Assembly: GCF_900078365.1 (NCBI RefSeq)
Contig: NZ_LT598653.1
Location: forward strand, 1,116,001-1,180,000
DNA: 64,000 nt
Source: an uncultured Sphingopyxis sp.
GTDB lineage: Bacteria > Pseudomonadota > Alphaproteobacteria > Sphingomonadales > Sphingomonadaceae
Reading direction: 5' to 3'
The notes beneath the pieces are model-generated. The model was given only the letters and a program-made list of their open reading frames with translations. It searched no databases and had not been told where the DNA came from. The stretch's first letter is position 1, and each line of letters starts with the position of its first letter. Shown one piece after another: positions 27,335 to 35,870 of this stretch. The position numbers were made by a program, and so were the translations under genes.

Positions 27335-27432
27335 ACCCCCCCGAAAGCCGGGCCTATAGCTGTCGCATCGCTGATCCGCGGCGTTTTTCGACGGCGCGGA
27401 TCGTCGCTTCAAATCGATAATCGGGGAATATC

Positions 27433-29487
27433 ATGACTCGCTTGAAACTCTCTTCGCCGCTGCTGGCGACCGCTGCGCTGGGCGCGCTGATGCTCGCCGC
27501 CGTCCCGGCCACCGCACAGGAGCGGGCCGCGCCCGCTGCCGCCACCGACGCCAAGCCCGAAATCGGCGACTTCGGCTTCGACCTTTCGGGCATGGACAAG
27601 AGCGTCCAGCCGGGCGATGATTTCTATGCCTATGCCAACGGCACCTGGGCCAAGAACACCCAGATTCCGGCCGACAAGTCGAATTACGGCATGTTCACCG
27701 CGCTTGCGGACCTGTCGCAGAAGCGCACGCAGGAGATCCTCGAGGCGGCGAAGGCCGATCCGAACAGCATGATCGGCCGCGCCTATGCCTCCTATCTCGA
27801 CGCGGCGGCGGTCGAGGCGAAGGGGCTCGCGCCGATCCAGCCCTGGCTGAACAAGATCCGCGCCGTAGACAAGGCGGGGCTCGCCAAGCTGCTCGCCGAA
27901 GCCGACCGCAATGGCGTCCAGCATTTCTTCGGCGGCTATGTCGGGCAGGACGACAAGAATCCCGAAGTCTATATCTACACGATGTTCCAGGGCGGCATCG
28001 GCATGCCCGACCGCGATTTCTACCTGAAGGAGAATGAGCGGAACACCAAGCTGCAGGCCGCTTACCTGAAGCATGTCGAGAATGTCCTGACGCTCGCCGG
28101 CGAAAAGGATGCCGCGGCGCGCGCCAAGGCGATCTACGATTTCGAAAAGCAGGTCGCGACGGTCCACTGGGACAAGAATGACAGCAGCGACGCGACCAAG
28201 GTCTATAACAAGATGACAATCGCCGAACTGGCCGCCGCGGCGCCCGGCTTCGACTGGCAGACCTTCATCCACGGCATCGGCGTCCACGAGGATTCGCTGC
28301 TGGTGTCGCAGCCGAGTGCCTTCACCGGCGAGGCGAAGCTGCTGGCGGGCGCGCCGATCGGCGTGATCCGCGACATGCTGATCGTGCGCAGCCTCGACGG
28401 CTTCTCGGACGTGCTGCCCGATGCGGTCGCGCAGGAAGCTTTCTCCTTCTACGGCACCGCGCTGTCGGGCACGCCGCAGATGCAGGAACGCTGGAAGCGC
28501 GCGGTCGACTTCACCACGGGCAACATGGGTGAAGCCGTCGGCAAGGATTATGTCGCGAAATATTTCCCGCCCGAAACCAAGGCGGCGATGGACCTGCTCG
28601 TCAAGAATGTGCTCGCGGCGCTCGACACGCGCATCACCAATCTGACGTGGATGCAGCCCGAAACGAAGGTCAAGGCGAAGAAGAAGCTCGCCAATTTCAC
28701 GACCAAGATCGGCTACCCCGACCGCTGGAAGGATTATAGCAAGCTCGAGATCAAGGCCGACGACCTGTTCGGCAATGCGCTGCGCTCGAACCAGTTCGCG
28801 CACGACGACAATATCAGCCGCCTCGGCGGCCCGATCCGCCGCTGGGAGTGGGGCATGACCCCGATGACGGTCAACGCCTATGCCAATTTCGGGATGAACG
28901 AGATCGTCTTCCCCGCCGCGATTCTGCAGCCGCCTTTCTTCGATCCGCACGCCGACGCGGCGATCAACTATGGCGGCATCGGCGCGGTGATCGGCCACGA
29001 GATCAGCCATCATTTCGACGATCAGGGCGCGAAGTACGACGAGACCGGCAAGCTTTCCGACTGGTGGACCCCCGCCGACGTCGCGGCGTTCGAGGCGGCG
29101 GGCAAGGCGCTCGTCGCGCAATATGACGCCTATGAAGTCCTTCCCGGCGAGAAGCTCGACGGCACCTTCACGCTCGGCGAGAATATCGGCGACCTCGCGG
29201 GGCTGACGATCGCTTACGACGCCTACAAGAAGTCGCTCGGCGGCAAGGAAGCGCCGGTGATCGACGGGCTGACCGGCGACCAGCGTTTCTTCCTCGGCTG
29301 GGCGCAGGTGTGGCGGCGTAACTATCGCGAGCAGAATCTGTCGCAGCGCATCACGACCGATCCGCATTCGCCGTCGATTCAGCGGGCTTGGGTCTCGCGC
29401 AACCTTGACCCTTGGTATAAGGCCTATAACGTCAAGCCGGACCAGAAGCTCTATCTGGCGCCCAAGGACCGCGTTCGCATCTGGTGA
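27433..29487 (+). CDS. M13 family metallopeptidase (neprilysin-like)
   Basis: This 684-residue protein has a signal peptide (LLATAALGALMLAAVPATAQ), so it acts in the periplasm or outside. The M13_N region begins with SVQPGDDFYAYANGTWAKNT. The zinc site is VIGHEISHHFDDQGAKYD near residue 522 (HEISH), with the third ligand in LGENIGDLAGLTIAYDAY near residue 585. NAYANFGMNEIVFPAAILQP before it is the usual substrate-binding NAY motif. The length fits the family. The peptide substrate is unknown. It precedes cckA by 24 bases, perhaps in one transcript. Confidence 0.94.
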   Translation: MTRLKLSSPLLATAALGALMLAAVPATAQERAAPAAATDAKPEIGDFGFDLSGMDKSVQPGDDFYAYANGTWAKNTQIPADKSNYGMFTALADLSQKRTQEILEAAKADPNSMIGRAYASYLDAAAVEAKGLAPIQPWLNKIRAVDKAGLAKLLAEADRNGVQHFFGGYVGQDDKNPEVYIYTMFQGGIGMPDRDFYLKENERNTKLQAAYLKHVENVLTLAGEKDAAARAKAIYDFEKQVATVHWDKNDSSDATKVYNKMTIAELAAAAPGFDWQTFIHGIGVHEDSLLVSQPSAFTGEAKLLAGAPIGVIRDMLIVRSLDGFSDVLPDAVAQEAFSFYGTALSGTPQMQERWKRAVDFTTGNMGEAVGKDYVAKYFPPETKAAMDLLVKNVLAALDTRITNLTWMQPETKVKAKKKLANFTTKIGYPDRWKDYSKLEIKADDLFGNALRSNQFAHDDNISRLGGPIRRWEWGMTPMTVNAYANFGMNEIVFPAAILQPPFFDPHADAAINYGGIGAVIGHEISHHFDDQGAKYDETGKLSDWWTPADVAAFEAAGKALVAQYDAYEVLPGEKLDGTFTLGENIGDLAGLTIAYDAYKKSLGGKEAPVIDGLTGDQRFFLGWAQVWRRNYREQNLSQRITTDPHSPSIQRAWVSRNLDPWYKAYNVKPDQKLYLAPKDRVRIW

Positions 29488-29511
29488 TGCGCCACTGAGA
29501 AAGAGTGTCAT

Positions 29512-31962
29512 TTGACCGTGCAAAGCCTGCCCTCCGCTGATGGTGATGTCATCAGGGGGGCGGGCCCCGCCGGGCCGCTCGCGACCCCGGCAGGCCTGTC
29601 GCAGGTCGACAAGGCGCTGCTCGGCGGACTGGCCTTGCTGTCCGCCGCGCTCTTGTTCTGGGCGACGCGCGACATGGTGCTGGCGGCGGGCTTCCTTGCC
29701 GGGCTTGCCGTTGCGGCGGGCGGGGTGCTGCTCGCGCGCCGCCTGTTCCCGGCGGCAGTGTCAGGCGGGGCGGTTGCGCCCGACTGGACGATGCTGCGCC
29801 AGGCGGTCAATCACGACGATGTCGCGATCGCGGTGACCGACCGCGCGGGGCGGATGGTCTGCGCCAACGACCTGTTCGGAACATGGTTCAATGGTTTCGT
29901 GACGCCGCCCGGCCTGCCGCTCGAAGGGCGCGGCGCCGAAATGCTGAAAAATGCCGGCCGCATCGCGTGGCGCGACGGCGAAGGCCATGCCGACGATATT
30001 GCGATCGGCCCGCTGCAACTGCGCGCGCAGGTGACGCGCGCGGGGCAGTCGGAGGATTATCTCGTCTGGCGCTTCTCGGCGCTCGAACGGCTCGATCTCG
30101 TCGCCGAAATCGTCCGCCATCTGGGCGGTCCCGCGGGCCGCACGCTCGGTCATGCCGGGGTGATGGCCGCGCTCGTCAGCGCGGAGGGGCGGCTGCGCGT
30201 CGCCAATCAGGCCTTCCTGCTCCGCGCACTGGGCGAGGATGAGGCGGTGCATTATGCGGGGCGCGACGTCGCGCCGATGATCCGGCTCGACGATGCCGGC
30301 GCGCTCTATTTTGCCCGCGAGGGCGACCGCGCGACCCCGGTGCGGCTGATCCAGATCCCGCTCGCCCCCGCCGACAGCCATTCGCCGATGCTGCTCGCGC
30401 TGCTCGACGAGGAAATGGGGCCGACCGACCGCGGCACCGCGCAGACCTATGTCGAAACCCTGTTGTCGCTGCTGCCCTTCGGGCTCGCGATGGTCGATCG
30501 CGACGGGCGCTTCCTTTACATGAACCGCGCCTTCGTGCGCGCGGCGAGCCTGCCCGAGGGCAAGATGCCGCGCTATCCCGGCGACATCGTCGTCGGTGAG
30601 GACAAGGGGCCGCTGGCCGACATGATCCGCCGCCACAGCAGCGGGCAGCAGGTCGGCGGCGACCTGTCGATCCGGCTCGCGGGACAGAGCGGCGATCCGG
30701 TGTCGATGCGCGTCGTCGGGGTGCGCGGGCTCGGCGAAGCGGCGGTGCTTTTGAGCCTTAAGGATTCGAGCGAGGAATCGCGGCTCAAGCGCCAGGTCGC
30801 GCAGGCATCGAAAATGCAGGCGGTCGGCCAGCTCGCGGGCGGCGTCGCGCATGATTTCAACAATATTCTGACCGCGGTGCTCGGCGCGTGCGACCTGATG
30901 CTGATGCGCCACACGCCGGGCGACAGCGACTATGACGATATCCAGCAGATCCGCAGCAACGCCAATCGCGCCGCCAGCCTGACGCGGCAATTGCTCGCTT
31001 TCTCGCGCCAGCAGACGCTGCGCCCGCAAATCCTGCAGCTCCCCGACGTGATCTCCGAAGTGTCGCATCTTTTGAAGCGGCTGATCGGCGAGACGGTGCA
31101 ACTCTCGGTGCATCATGGTCGCGGGCTCGGCGCGGTGCGCGCCGATCCGGGCCAGCTCGAACAGGTGATCATCAACCTCGCGGTCAATGCGCGCGACGCG
31201 ATGCCGGGCGGGGGCACGCTGACGATCGAGACCTATCCGGTGTCGGCGGCCGACGTGCGCCAGATGGGCAATGAATTCATGCCGCCCGCCGACTATTGCG
31301 CATTGAAGGTCAGCGACACCGGCATGGGCATTCCCGCCGACGTGCTGCCCAAGATTTTCGAACCCTTTTTCACGACCAAGGACGTCGGCAAGGGGACGGG
31401 GCTCGGTCTCTCGACCGTCTATGGTATCATCAAGCAGTCGGCGGGCTTCATCTTCGCCGACAGCAAGCCGGGGCAGGGGACCAGCTTCTCCATCTATCTG
31501 CCCGTCCACCGCGCCGGGGGCGAGGCGTCCGTCGCGCCGCCGCCGCCGGCCAAGCCGAAGAAGAGCCAGTGGGGCACCGGCACCATCCTGCTCGTCGAGG
31601 ATGAGGATATGGTGCGCGCCGTCGCGGAACGCGCGCTGACCCGTGCGGGTTATAGCGTCGTCACCGCTTCGCAGGGCGAAGAGGGACTCGAGCGCTTTGC
31701 GCAGATGGAGAAGGTCGATTTGATCATCAGCGACGTCGTGATGCCGACGATGGACGGTCCGGCGATGGTGCGCGCGATGCGCGCCAAGCGCCCCGACCTG
31801 CCCGTCCTCTTCATGTCGGGCTATGCCGAGGAGCAGCTGCGCCAGTCGATCGACATCGACGACGTTTCCTTCCTGCCCAAGCCCTTCTCGGTCGCGCAGC
31901 TTGCCGAGGCGACGTCGGCGGCGCTCGACGACGCCGCGCATCGGGTGCCGAATGACCGGTAA
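29512..31962 (+). CDS. cckA: Hybrid histidine kinase CckA
   Basis: This protein of 816 residues has two N-terminal membrane spans (LLGGLALLSAALLFWA, MVLAAGFLAGLAVAAGGVLL) and PAS-like regions (LPFGLAMVDRDGRFLYMNRA). HisKA follows with QLAGGVAHDFNNILTAVLGA near residue 446 (phosphoacceptor His), then HATPase (VIINLAVNARDAMPGGG, KVSDTGMGIPADVLPKIF, GTGLGLSTVYGII). A C-terminal receiver has LLVEDEDMVRAVAERAL and Asp near 742 in IISDVVMPTMDGP. This layout is that of CckA, which phosphorylates ChpT (14610-15251) in the CtrA relay. The start is TTG 29512 after gagaaagag. It overlaps the next receiver gene by 11 bases. Confidence 0.9.
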   Translation: MTVQSLPSADGDVIRGAGPAGPLATPAGLSQVDKALLGGLALLSAALLFWATRDMVLAAGFLAGLAVAAGGVLLARRLFPAAVSGGAVAPDWTMLRQAVNHDDVAIAVTDRAGRMVCANDLFGTWFNGFVTPPGLPLEGRGAEMLKNAGRIAWRDGEGHADDIAIGPLQLRAQVTRAGQSEDYLVWRFSALERLDLVAEIVRHLGGPAGRTLGHAGVMAALVSAEGRLRVANQAFLLRALGEDEAVHYAGRDVAPMIRLDDAGALYFAREGDRATPVRLIQIPLAPADSHSPMLLALLDEEMGPTDRGTAQTYVETLLSLLPFGLAMVDRDGRFLYMNRAFVRAASLPEGKMPRYPGDIVVGEDKGPLADMIRRHSSGQQVGGDLSIRLAGQSGDPVSMRVVGVRGLGEAAVLLSLKDSSEESRLKRQVAQASKMQAVGQLAGGVAHDFNNILTAVLGACDLMLMRHTPGDSDYDDIQQIRSNANRAASLTRQLLAFSRQQTLRPQILQLPDVISEVSHLLKRLIGETVQLSVHHGRGLGAVRADPGQLEQVIINLAVNARDAMPGGGTLTIETYPVSAADVRQMGNEFMPPADYCALKVSDTGMGIPADVLPKIFEPFFTTKDVGKGTGLGLSTVYGIIKQSAGFIFADSKPGQGTSFSIYLPVHRAGGEASVAPPPPAKPKKSQWGTGTILLVEDEDMVRAVAERALTRAGYSVVTASQGEEGLERFAQMEKVDLIISDVVMPTMDGPAMVRAMRAKRPDLPVLFMSGYAEEQLRQSIDIDDVSFLPKPFSVAQLAEATSAALDDAAHRVPNDR

Positions 31963-32305
31963 CCATCGCATTTTGCTCGTCGAGGACGATGTGCTGATCG
32001 GCATGATGCTCGCCGACATGTTCGACGCGCTCGACCTGCCCGAACCCGCGCAGGCGACGAGCAACGAGGAAGCGCTCGCGCTGATCGCGTCCGAGCCGCT
32101 CGGCGGCGCGCTCGTCGACATCAACCTCGGCGACGAAAAGGGTTGGCCGGTCGCCGACGCGCTTGCCGCCAAAAACATTCCCTTCGCCTTCACCTCGGGC
32201 GGGGGCGATGTCATTCCGCCCGCGCATGCGCACCGCAAGCTGATCACCAAGCCGTTCCGGATCAGCGACATCGAGGCGGCGCTGGAAGAATTCGGGGCTC
32301 AATAG
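31952..32305 (+). CDS. Single-domain response regulator
   Basis: This 117-residue lone receiver has ILLVEDDVLIGMMLADMF, phosphoacceptor D56 in GALVDINLGDEKGWPVAD, FTSGGGD in place of the usual switch Thr/Ser region, and LITKPFRISDIE with the conserved Lys. ATG 31952 lies inside the cckA end, giving an 11-base overlap and probable translational coupling. It could be a phosphate sink or an output of a histidine kinase; the partner is not shown. It is not CpdR by obvious signature, but that is possible. Confidence 0.8.
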   Translation: MTGNHRILLVEDDVLIGMMLADMFDALDLPEPAQATSNEEALALIASEPLGGALVDINLGDEKGWPVADALAAKNIPFAFTSGGGDVIPPAHAHRKLITKPFRISDIEAALEEFGAQ

Positions 32306-32307
32306 CC

Positions 32308-32391
32308 CGTCGCCCCCGCGGAGGCGGGGGCCGTTGTCGGCCTAATCTTCGCTATCTGCCTCCAGCGGCCCCCGCCTCCGCGGGGGCGACG
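32308..32391. repeat. Paired-hairpin intergenic repeat, CCCCCGC-GGAG-GCGGGGG type
   Basis: This copy uses GGAG/CTCC loops in place of GAAG/CTTC. It stands just after the receiver gene and before the recA regulatory region, where it may insulate recA from read-through. Confidence 0.8.
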
Positions 32392-32413
32392 GATAATATG
32401 GGCAGAATATTTT

Positions 32414-32439
32414 GTTCCCCCCTTGTTCTATGAGAACAA
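32414..32439 (+). promoter_or_regulatory. SOS box (LexA site) of recA
   Basis: GTTC at 32414-32417 and GTTC at 32425-32428 are separated by exactly seven bases, the alphaproteobacterial LexA direct-repeat motif. The second half also starts an inverted repeat TTGTTC-TATGA-GAACAA (32423-32439). It lies about 80 bases before recA. Confidence 0.8.
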
Positions 32440-32505
32440 ATGTGGCACATGGTTCGGGCGTTGCGATGCTTCCGCTGTCGCTCTAGAGCTGGAAAGGGAC
32501 GGCAA

Positions 32506-33582
32506 ATGGCCGGACAATTGTCACTCGTCGAATCGGGGAAATCAGTGAACAACACGGACAGGCAGAAGGCGCTCGACGCCGCGCTCGCGCAGATCGATCG
32601 CGCGTTCGGCAAGGGCTCGGTGATGAAATTGGGCTCGAAGGAAGCGATGCAGGTCGAGGCGATCTCGACGGGCTCGCTCGGCCTCGACATCGCGCTCGGC
32701 GTTGGCGGGCTGCCGCGCGGCCGCGTCATCGAAATCTACGGCCCCGAAAGCTCGGGCAAGACGACGCTTGCGCTGCACACGCTCGCCGAAGCGCAGAAGA
32801 CCGGCGGCACCGTCGCCTTCGTCGACGCCGAACATGCGCTCGACCCCGTCTATGCGCGCAAGCTCGGCGTCAATATCGACGAGCTGATCGTGTCGCAGCC
32901 CGACACCGGCGAACAGGCGCTCGAAATCGTCGACACGCTGGTCCGCTCGAACGCGATCGACGTGCTCGTCGTCGACTCGGTCGCCGCGCTCGTCCCGCGT
33001 GCCGAAATCGAAGGCGAAATGGGGGACAGCCATGTCGGCCTGCAGGCGCGTCTGATGTCGCAAAGCTTGCGCAAGCTCACCGGCTCGATCAGCCGCTCGC
33101 GCTGCATGGTGATCTTCATCAACCAGCTGCGCATGAAGATCGGCGTGATGTACGGCAATCCCGAAACCACGACCGGCGGCAATGCGCTCAAATTCTACGC
33201 GTCGGTCCGCCTCGACATCCGCCGCACCGGCCAGATCAAGAATGGCGACGAGATCGTCGGCAACACCACCCGCGTGAAGGTGGTGAAGAACAAGGTCGCG
33301 CCGCCGTTCAAGCAGGTCGAATTCGACATCATGTACGGGCAGGGCATTTCGAAGATCGGCGAGATCCTCGACATCGGCGTCAAGGCCGGGCTCGTCGAGA
33401 AGTCGGGCGCCTGGTTCAGCTATGACTCGATCCGCATCGGGCAGGGCCGCGAAAATGCGAAGAATTTCCTGACCGAAAATCCCGAACTGCGCGAGCGGCT
33501 CGAAGCCGCGATCCGCGGCCGCACCGACGAAGTGGCCGAGGAAATGATGGCCGGCCCCGACGACGAGGGCGACGACATCTGA
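32506..33582 (+). CDS. recA: Recombinase A
   Basis: This 358-residue protein carries out strand exchange and activates LexA self-cleavage. Walker A is IEIYGPESSGKTTLALHTL near residue 85. FVDAEHALDPVYARKLGV and LVVDSVAALVPRAEIEGEMG (Walker B and L1 start) follow, then MVIFINQLRMKIGVMYGNPE (L2 start with GNPETTTGG). The acidic C-terminus ends in DDEGDDI. ATG 32506 has ggaaaggga upstream; the earlier in-frame ATG is within the likely leader. An SOS box precedes the gene. Confidence 0.97.
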   Translation: MAGQLSLVESGKSVNNTDRQKALDAALAQIDRAFGKGSVMKLGSKEAMQVEAISTGSLGLDIALGVGGLPRGRVIEIYGPESSGKTTLALHTLAEAQKTGGTVAFVDAEHALDPVYARKLGVNIDELIVSQPDTGEQALEIVDTLVRSNAIDVLVVDSVAALVPRAEIEGEMGDSHVGLQARLMSQSLRKLTGSISRSRCMVIFINQLRMKIGVMYGNPETTTGGNALKFYASVRLDIRRTGQIKNGDEIVGNTTRVKVVKNKVAPPFKQVEFDIMYGQGISKIGEILDIGVKAGLVEKSGAWFSYDSIRIGQGRENAKNFLTENPELRERLEAAIRGRTDEVAEEMMAGPDDEGDDI

Positions 33583-33596
33583 TCCGAGACTGCCAT

Positions 33597-33627
33597 CCGG
33601 CCGGTTCGCCTTGCTCGAACCGGCCGG
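33597..33627 (+). terminator. Hairpin after recA
   Basis: A perfect 12-bp stem, CCGGCCGGTTCG / CGAACCGGCCGG, with a 7-base loop begins 14 bases after the recA stop. No T run follows, so it is terminator-like rather than a textbook intrinsic terminator. Confidence 0.55.
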
Positions 33628-33739
33628 CCGACGGCGGCGGGCCACCAGCCCCTTTGACCTGCGCTCTCCCCCTCCCAAGCAGGTCGGCCCGCCCGCCGTT
33701 GATCCTTGCGCGGACCCTGGCAGCCGCTACAAGCGGCGC

Positions 33740-34555
33740 ATGCCCGCGATCCGCCTCTTCGGCTTGCCTACCGACATCAACAGCAGCTTCGAACGCGGCG
33801 CCGCCGCCGGGCCCGCCGCGATCCGTGCGATGCTGTGGAGCGACCGCGGCAATATGGCGAGCGAGCTCGGCCCCGAAATCGGGACCGACATCGCGCTCAC
33901 CGACGACGGCGACCTCCCGCTCACTGAGGACACGGCGCAGGACGACGCCGCGATCCGCCGCCACGTCGCTTATGTACGCGAAGATGGAGACATTCCGCTT
34001 GCCCTCGGAGGCGATCATGCGGTGACCTTCCCCCTCGTCGAAGCCGCCGCCGCCTGCCACGGGCCGGTGACGATCCTCCACTTCGACGCGCATCCCGATC
34101 TCTACGACGATTTCGCCGGCAACCCGCGCAGCCATGCTTCGCCCTTCGCGCGCATTTGCGAGGCGGGCCATGCGAAGCGGCTGGTGCAGGTCGGCATCCG
34201 CACCCTCACCCATCATTGCCGCGAACAGGCGGCGCGCTTCGGGGTCGAGATCGTGCCGATGGCCGATTTCTCGCCCGACCGCGTCCCGGTTCTGGGCGGC
34301 CCGCTCTATATCTCGATCGACCTCGATGGGCTCGACCCGTCGGCGGCGCCCGGGGTCGCGCATCCCGAACCGGGCGGGCTGACGGTGCGCGAACTGCTCG
34401 CGGTGCTGCACAAGCAGACCGCGCCGATCGTCGGGGCGGACATCGTCGAACTCCATCCCGGCCGCGACGTCGGCGGCGTCACCGCGATCCTCGGCGCCAA
34501 GCTCGTCCGCGAACTGGCGGCGCTGATCGACCGCAACGGCCCTTATCGCCCCTGA
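33740..34555 (+). CDS. Ureohydrolase (arginase/agmatinase) family protein
   Basis: This protein of about 271 residues has the binuclear metal motifs of the family: LALGGDHAVTFPLVEAA near residue 92 (His ligand), ILHFDAHPDLYDDFAGNPRS near 115 (DAHxD) and LYISIDLDGLDPSAAPG near 195 (DxDxxDP). These ligands are intact, so it should be an active Mn enzyme on a guanidino compound. Agmatinase, guanidinobutyrase or formimidoglutamase activity are all possible. A TTGCGC / CTACAA pair places the start of the RNA near the ATG, hinting at a leaderless message. Confidence 0.88.
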   Translation: MPAIRLFGLPTDINSSFERGAAAGPAAIRAMLWSDRGNMASELGPEIGTDIALTDDGDLPLTEDTAQDDAAIRRHVAYVREDGDIPLALGGDHAVTFPLVEAAAACHGPVTILHFDAHPDLYDDFAGNPRSHASPFARICEAGHAKRLVQVGIRTLTHHCREQAARFGVEIVPMADFSPDRVPVLGGPLYISIDLDGLDPSAAPGVAHPEPGGLTVRELLAVLHKQTAPIVGADIVELHPGRDVGGVTAILGAKLVRELAALIDRNGPYRP

Positions 34556-34570
34556 TCCGAAGGAAAGCCC

Positions 34571-35197
34571 ATGAGCCTGATCGTCCACCATCTGAACAAC
34601 AGCCGCTCGCAGCGCATCCTCTGGCTGCTCGAGGAGATCGGCGCGGCGTATGAAATCAAATATTACGACCGCGACCCAGTGACCAATCTGGCCCCGTCCG
34701 AACTGCTCGCGGTGCATCCGCTCGGCAAATCGCCGGTGATAGAAGACGAAGGCCGCGTCATCACCGAATCGGGCGCGATCACCGAATATCTCTGCGAGCG
34801 GCACGGTGGCGGGCATCTGGTCCCGGAGCGCGGCAGCGACGCGTATATCAGCCACCTCGAATGGCTGCACTTCGCCGAAGGGTCGGCGATGACGCCGATC
34901 CTGCTGCGTATCTACACCGCGCGGCTCGGCGAAGCCGCGGCGCCGCTCGAGCCGCGCATCGCGCAGCAGCTCGACGCGCATTTCGCCTATATGGAAAGCC
35001 GGGTGGGGGAGAATGGTCATTTCATCGGCGACGACCTGTCGGCCGCCGACATCATGCTGAGCTTCCCGGCGGAGATCGCGATCATGCAGGGCATGGCGCC
35101 GCGTTATCCCAAGCTCGCCGCCTTTGTGAACATGTGCCACGACCGGCCGGCGTGGCGCCGCGCGCGCGAAAAGGGCGGCGCCTATTATGGCTATTGA
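34571..35197 (+). CDS. Glutathione S-transferase family protein
   Basis: This 208-residue protein has an N-terminal thioredoxin fold (HHLNNSRSQRILWLLEEIG; Ser in NNSRSQ is the likely glutathione-activating residue), then HPLGKSPVIEDEGRVITESG with the cis-Pro and the ES pair that bind the glutamyl part. The C-terminal half is helical (IAQQLDAHFAYMESRVGENG, FIGDDLSAADIMLSFPAEIA). The substrate is unknown. It follows the ureohydrolase gene by 15 bases and overlaps the next gene. Confidence 0.92.
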   Translation: MSLIVHHLNNSRSQRILWLLEEIGAAYEIKYYDRDPVTNLAPSELLAVHPLGKSPVIEDEGRVITESGAITEYLCERHGGGHLVPERGSDAYISHLEWLHFAEGSAMTPILLRIYTARLGEAAAPLEPRIAQQLDAHFAYMESRVGENGHFIGDDLSAADIMLSFPAEIAIMQGMAPRYPKLAAFVNMCHDRPAWRRAREKGGAYYGY

Positions 35198-35780
35198 TTG
35201 TCGAGGCCGCGCGCTGCTGACCCTCGCGGCCTTGATTGCCGGCGTTCCGGTAAGCTTCGCCGCGCCGCCCATGCTCGCGCCCGAGGTAGAGCGCCAGATT
35301 GTCGCTCCCGAAGGAAAGGACTTCAAACCGACGGCGATCGATGAGGAAGGCGCAGTCGACAGGTTCGCCGAATATACGCTCGCGCTCGAAAAGCGCGATT
35401 ACGCGGCTGCCTATGCGATGTTTCGCCTGTCGTTCCAGGCATCGAACCCGCGGCTCGAATGGGAAATGAACCTGCGCAAGCGGGCGACCCTGTGGGCCGA
35501 CGGGCAAATCCGCCCGCTGCGCCTCAGCTGGTATCTCGATCCTGCGGGGCAGCCGGCGGGGCTCTATGCCGCCTTCGATTTTCGCGGCGACCGCAAGGAC
35601 GGCACGATGGACTGCGGCTATGTCGTGGTCCACCGCGCGCAGCCGGCCGCCGGCTGGACCGTCGTGCGCACCGATACGTCCGAAGTGCCGCCCGAACTGA
35701 TGGAGGACGGGGTGCCGAAGGCCGACGTGCTGCGCCAGCTGCCCTGCTATCTGGGCAAAGGGATTGCCACGGCCTTTTGA
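35187..35780 (+). CDS. Hypothetical secreted protein
   Basis: I do not recognise this 197-residue protein. It has a signal peptide (GRALLTLAALIAGVPVSFAA, cleavage near SFA-AP). The mature part includes VDRFAEYTLALEKRDYAAAY and FRLSFQASNPRLEWEMNLRK, which look like a helical, NTF2-like or tetratricopeptide-style start. A beta-rich part follows (LRLSWYLDPAGQPAGLYAAF, DCGYVVVHRAQPAAGWTVVR). ATG 35187 overlaps the end of the GST gene by 11 bases, so translation is probably coupled. A periplasmic location is predicted. Confidence 0.65.
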   Translation: MAIDCRGRALLTLAALIAGVPVSFAAPPMLAPEVERQIVAPEGKDFKPTAIDEEGAVDRFAEYTLALEKRDYAAAYAMFRLSFQASNPRLEWEMNLRKRATLWADGQIRPLRLSWYLDPAGQPAGLYAAFDFRGDRKDGTMDCGYVVVHRAQPAAGWTVVRTDTSEVPPELMEDGVPKADVLRQLPCYLGKGIATAF

Positions 35781-35835
35781 TCCCGAGCCGGATCGGGGCG
35801 CGTTCATCGGCGTTCGGCCGCCGCGCGCATCGCGC

Positions 35836-35864
35836 TTGAGAAACGCGTCGTTCCGCACTAGATC
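35836..35864 (+). promoter_or_regulatory. Likely alaS promoter giving a leaderless RNA
   Basis: TTGAGA at 35836-35841 and TAGATC at 35859-35864 are spaced by 17 bases. The -10 box ends 7 bases before the alaS ATG, so transcription would begin at or next to the start codon. No ribosome site is present. Confidence 0.5.
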
Positions 35865-35870
35865 GCGCGC

